Positions 33,775 through 38,358 of a DNA stretch of 38,358 nucleotides are shown here, in pieces (position 1 is the first letter of the stretch; each line of letters begins with the position of its first letter). The notes under the pieces were generated by a model. It was given only the letters and a program-made list of their open reading frames with translations. It did no database searches and was not told the origin of the DNA. The position numbers were made by a program, and so were the translations under genes. This DNA is from Cristatella mucedo (taxonomy: Eukaryota; Bryozoa; Phylactolaemata; Cristatellidae): NCBI GenBank assembly GCA_009760855.2, contig WPIO01000483.1, forward strand, positions 1-38,358, given 5' to 3'.

Positions 33775-34866
33775 CTGCTATATTTAGCATTTGTATTTAT
33801 TAGCTAATGGCATGCACCGAGCACGAAAGCGACATGCCTCGGCAAAGGCAACTGCTAAGCTGGAGCAACGACTGGAAAAAATTAGCAGTAAGTAGAGCTG
33901 TGCTGAAACTCATGACAATAATAAAAATCTAAGTCGATTGCAAGTTAAGAGAACTTATTCTCTACTAGGAAGCTTTAAAGCTCATTGAATGAGAAGTAAT
34001 AACTTTATAGCTAGTAAAACCTTCGCCAAGTGAGGAAAAGTACACTCACTATGCCAATCATATCAATCATTCTTCCTGAAGGTGGACGAACGGTACATGG
34101 ACTTCAGTTCAGTGTGAGCGAAAGTTAATGCCGTAGTGCTGTACCACAGAGCGGCAAGTATAAAACGTTACCCATTGATTCATTGCACCCTTTGTGTTGC
34201 TTTTCAACGTTGCCGAGCAGCGTTTTTCAAGGTATGATCTGCTTCGGTCTCAACGGCACTAGCGTCAGCGGATCCTCTGGTGGCCACCTGCAGCAACCGG
34301 GACGAGCACGAGGGGCTAGGGCGATGCAGCTGGGTCGTGCAAGCCCTGTACCGTCAGCACTGTGACAGCACAAAGCAGCAGTGCCATCAGTACTGTCGAG
34401 GTCCATCCTTCGATTAAAAAGGGAGTAAAAGAGCAATGACTACGGTTGCTGCATTCGACACATCTTAGCTTGTACAAATAGCTTGTAGCACATATATCAC
34501 TTGATCAGCGAATCCACTAAGTCAGGGACATGTAAGAAGGATCGAAATTTCCGGCAGCAGCCAAGAAGCTTCAGGTGCACCAAGTGACCGGCAGCCACTT
34601 AATGCAGCTATCGGTAGCAGCAGAATGGTACAACTGAGCACAACGGAGCCATCCAGATCGGAGGATTAAGCTATCACTACGGCGGCCATGCATAAGGAAT
34701 AGATAGTTTTGGGAAAATGTGAGTTTTTAGAGGGCTTGAGCCGAGGATTGTCCAAATGCTGCTGAACTGCAGACTCCTAGTGATATGACAACTTTGACAG
34801 TAGATCGTTCGCTTGGTGGGTTCTAGGTGAGCTGGCTGCACTGGATGGCTCCGGCATCACAAGCCA
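33775..34866. other. 1.1-kb segment private to unit II, no gene recognised
   Basis: Unit I passes from the shared block directly to the next unit after about 180 bases, so this stretch is an insertion in II or a deletion in I; unit III ends before this point. Short frames near 34183-34436 on both strands match nothing that I recognise. Confidence 0.4.
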
Positions 34867-37800
34867 TGTCATCGTTACCTATTCACCACGGCCATCAATA
34901 TTTTTAAAATTACTATTACAAACGAAGGTCAGCAGATCACGTGAGGTTTGACCACCACGTAAACAGTGAAATGGAAAATGTGACCCGAGCTAGCCGTCAG
35001 CCAATGGGAGCTGAGATGTAGGATGACAAGGGACCGAGCCTAGCGTTTATCCTTTACATTTACATTTCCAACAGTTGGACACGACAGCCTGTCAGATAAG
35101 CAGTACCTTCTCAGAGCAGGGCACTTCATGACGGCATTGGACGATAGAGCAGAGGCTGCAGTGGCTGCACAAACGTTCTTACTGCACGAACACTGAATTA
35201 GTGACTGTCGGTAATTTCCCTTGCAATCTCTGGTAAAGTTTCACACATGCATGCATGAGCAGCTACCAAACCAGACCGCTCATTCTTTTATTTTTAGCAA
35301 GTGCGATTCGTATGGCAAATCCCTTCGAGAGTTAGCTTGCCTTAACAAGATGCAGGTAACTGAAGCATGCTTAACTGAAGCTGATCGGCTGTAAGGGTTG
35401 AGAGCAGGCCTCATAGAGGTGAATCATTGTGGCCTGTGGTAGCATTCCAAATTCATAAGGGGTGCCGACATGCCGTTAAAACTATGCAAGAGGGCAACCC
35501 TGGGTCCACCGTCTTCCTAGCATTTTCCTTCTGGTCGGAGCAAGCAGAGGCAACAGGTGAATATCGCATCATCCGCAGGCTTCATTTTATATAAAAGCAG
35601 AATGGCTTGAGTAGCTATCACCTCTACAGTGAAAAAGTATAAGAGATTACCAGATACTTTCCTCAAATATATAGCCTTGACCTTGAAGTATGAGCACCTC
35701 ACTGCTGGGGTCAGAATCTAGTCTTATGCTCGGTCTAAATTCGTGCTGCATAAGAAAGTCAAAGTGGGAGTTATTGTGTGGCATCTGGTATCCACTTCAT
35801 TTGGGATGCTGTATCTGCTGCTCTGCCTGCCTACAACCCGTGCAAGCAGGATGAGCACATCAAAGTTTCTGTTTCAGCTGCAGCTCACAAGCCATGCATC
35901 AGGCCGCTCTTTCGAGTGTGTACCTGCAAGCTCTCCCAAGTGCTCAGCTTTCTGTAGCCCCGGCTTTTCTGGTCCATCGCCCAGCCTACGCCCAGCGTTT
36001 GCCAGCTGACACGCAGCGCCGTGCAAAAGCCCAGGGACAAGTTGTCGGCTGCCAGTGTCAGTAAGCGGCGACAATAACCAAGCAGTCGCAGCCGACCCCC
36101 AGCCCGATGGCCAGCAGTCACTTCGAATGAGAAAGCTGTTCATGCTAGTGTTGCTTCCGGGCCTGAAAAAGGGAAAGAAAACTTGCTAGCTGCATGCCTC
36201 CTGCCAGTTGCCAATTTCTTCTCACCTTCCCTTGCCGTCAGACAGACCGAGGCTACGGATGGCACAGGTGGCTATACCCTTAGCCAGTCTATTGCGACCA
36301 GTCAAGTTCTTGAAAGAGCCGACGGCTGTGGTCCCTGCAACCTTTTTTAAGCGAAATCAAACGACATTTTTGCTAACAGCAGTACGGCGATCACTTCAGG
36401 CTACGGTAACGGACTAGACCTAAGCAGCACCGTTGCCTGAGAAACCAGGCTCCACCCTCTCAAACACCATTGGCAGCCGATCCATCGACAAGAGGACATG
36501 GGGGCATTCATAAAAAATGTTGCTCCACTATACCTATTTATAACACCAGCAACATGGAGTTTCTGATTTCTACTCAGTGTGGTCTATCTTTAGCACCAAT
36601 CGACAGGTGGTAAGGTCAGCCGGGTTTAGCCGTATGGTTAGGTTGTGGCATAATGGATTGCGGCCAGCCAGATAGCTCGGCCGGCTGCATAGGGATTAAT
36701 GCTGGAACCTTTATAGCCATTCACCCATAGTCAGCCAAGGCCAAGGACAGACGAAGCAGGCAGCTTTCGGGCAGCTGACTCACTTGATAGTGACAGACCA
36801 GTTAAAGTGGCTAAATACACCTCAGTAGCTTAGTGCAGTGAACGTCTACACTGTGAGAAGTGCTTGCACAGGCTCGTGCAGGCAAATTGGTGCATTTACT
36901 CACAGACTCGCAGGGAAGCACATCTACACACCCGAGCACTTGTGCAGACGCACGCGAGACCACGAGCCGCTAGGCAGGATTCTGTAGCCAGAAACGAGAC
37001 AGCTCCTCATTTTCCTTGCAGTCGTGCACAGCGGAAAACATCAAGCCAGAATTGCATCATCGGCTCTGCTCTGACTGCAAATGGCTGCTTGTCGCTGCTA
37101 GCCAGCTAGGCACGGTCTTTGTGAGCAGTAGAGCTCACCCATGCACATCCACTAGTCACTACTTGCCAGCTGCAAACAGCTGCAATAGGAATGCCACGAC
37201 TAGCAAGCAATTTAGAATCATGTAAGGAGGCTGAGTTTGAAGGAAAACAATATTTCTTCTGATCGACGTTTGGCGACGAGACTTGAAGCTCTTACAGACC
37301 CCATGACGACTGACCATCTGTTGCAGACAGCTTGACAGTGAACGAAGAGACAGAGCATGTGAGTGAGAAGCAGACAGGTGAGATGCGATAAAAGTGGATG
37401 CAAACCGGCAACGGAGATGCACAATCCTCACTAGCCGATGAAGCGTGATGCCTCCTCCTCTTGTGAGTAGGCGGCAAGGGAAGCATTCCACACTAGTTGA
37501 CGTCTCCATGAAATGCCGCTGGCTGGATGAGCCAGATGGCTTGATGGCTGCGATGAGATCCATGAAATGATGAGATGCCACTGGCTTCTAGTAAGGCGCG
37601 TAATAACTATGACAAATTATTTAAGCCAAACTCCTCGGTAAGTAACACTCACAATTCAGAGACGGACTCAATTTTCATGCAGGAAACAAACGGTTACTGG
37701 AAGCAAACATAATGAGCTAGCTAGCTACTAGCTTCAACCAAGGAATGATGAAAAACCCAGACCCTTTAGAGAAGACGGCAAATGGGATGCAGACAGTGGA

Positions 37801-37984
37801 GGCAACCAAGACAGGCGAGGCAGTAGCTACAAACAGCAGCCATGAGGAGCGAAATCTCCATAAAAAATATGCACATGCCAAAATCAACCTAGTCTTTGGC
37901 AACCAACATCAGGGGCCACACATTGCCCAGCTGGTAATAGACTGCTAAAGTCCCATCCACAGTTCATATTCAAAAACATGCTAT

Positions 37985-38015
37985 GTCTCTCTGTCTCTGT
38001 CTCTCTGTCTCTCTG

Positions 38016-38093
<78 letters not shown>
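37985..38093 (+). repeat. CT microsatellite, unit III (compound)
   Basis: CTGTCTCT-type repeats (about 37985-38025) followed by pure CT to 38093. It occupies the same array position as 29107-29195 and 33384-33401. Confidence 0.97.
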
Positions 38094-38095
<2 letters not shown>

Positions 38096-38336
38096 GACAC
38101 CTACTTTAGCATAGATATTCCACCAATTCTGAGGTCCTACTTTTGTGCTTATTGCTACTATTTGCTGCATTCCCGATTCAAATATCGTTCTCACTAGGTT
38201 GGTCTGCATAGCAATAAAGCTGCGGGCTACCTTTACGTGCCAAAATCGCCTTGGCTTTTTGTTGCACTCGGGCAACTTCCATGTATAATGACCAGCTAGT
38301 GCTGATGCTTTAGTGGAGTTATGATTGGAGATGCAT

Positions 38337-38356
38337 ACATATGTACGTACGTACAT
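38337..38356 (+). repeat. Short ACGT/ACAT simple repeat at window end
   Basis: Alternating ATAC and GTAC words close the window; the repeat may continue beyond it. Confidence 0.5.
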
Positions 38357-38358
38357 CC

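Larger units (their letters stand above)
29790..34866 (+). repeat. Right tandem array, unit II
   Basis: It begins with the block ACATATTCAACATGGCCATC, matched by unit III near 34877 (TATTCACCACGGCCATC). It carries the same ordered blocks as unit I. Specific to this copy are a 115-bp LINE tail (29886-30003), a 0.54-kb chimeric insertion (30869-31410), a TACAT-rich stretch (32362-32470) and about 1.1 kb of private sequence (33775-34866). No open frame is conserved with units I or III. Confidence 0.78.
34867..38358 (+). repeat. Right tandem array, unit III (cut by window end)
   Basis: It starts with GGCCATCAATATTTTTAAAA, the counterpart of 29794. It contains the first block (34867-35640) without the LINE tail seen in II, then the 35877-37125 and 37320-37982 blocks and the CT microsatellite, and ends inside the block that follows it. 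It carries no LINE insertion that I can see, so it is the best reference for the array unit. The open frame on the minus strand at 35874-36143 is partly shared with unit I but breaks in unit II. Confidence 0.78.

Noticed and set aside
37970-38356. Minus-strand frame with Arg-Glu repeats at the window end
   Set aside because: Same cause: the CT/CTGT microsatellite of unit III.

Overview
The window looks like gene-poor, repeat-dominated DNA from an animal, most likely an invertebrate. Evidence for this is several 5'-truncated non-LTR retrotransposons of the CR1/L2 kind (endonuclease, reverse transcriptase and C-terminal fragments, plus short 3' tails ending in ATT repeats), a probable tRNA-derived SINE, long GA/CT and AT microsatellites, and no compact intact genes. 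I cannot name the species or phylum from the sequence. No open reading frame is convincing as a host gene: the long ones are translations of GA/CT repeats, and the others that I examined are not kept open between repeat copies.

Left part (1-14,260): a tandem array of large, diverged units. The same starting motif recurs at 1, 2994, 8032 and 11193, and the order of sub-blocks is kept between copies of about 3-5 kb. Unit 1 has an L2-like LINE where about 1.4 kb of unit is missing. Unit 4 is only a stub, followed by an inverted (twin-primed) L2-like insertion and then a fifth partial unit. Units 2 and 4 share one sequence subtype and units 3 and 5 another, which suggests a two-unit higher-order repeat. 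Unit 5 contains its own nested 400-bp tandem duplication.

Middle (14,260-24,785): mostly unassigned single-copy sequence. It contains a perfect 22-bp inverted repeat with a 6-nt loop (16,419-16,468), a strongly diverged piece related to the left-array unit (about 16,620-17,000), an AT-rich stretch with nothing recognisable (18,240-20,490), and a cluster of old retroelements (20,490-24,370). That cluster holds two minus-strand copies of a CR1-like LINE 3' end, one of them retaining endonuclease and RT pieces, two L2-like fragments and a SINE head.

Right part (24,786-38,358): a second tandem array, unrelated to the first as far as I can see, with two units of about 5 kb and a third cut by the window end. 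Each unit carries the same CT microsatellite at the same internal place but with very different length and structure. Units I and II carry independent L2-like insertions. Unit II also contains a 0.54-kb chimeric segment (LINE plus unit sequence) that is a second copy of a unit I-type junction, bounded by CATGC at donor and acceptor ends.

Nothing here indicates a working gene system. The interest lies in how tandem duplication, LINE insertion and template-switch-like copying have built the locus.
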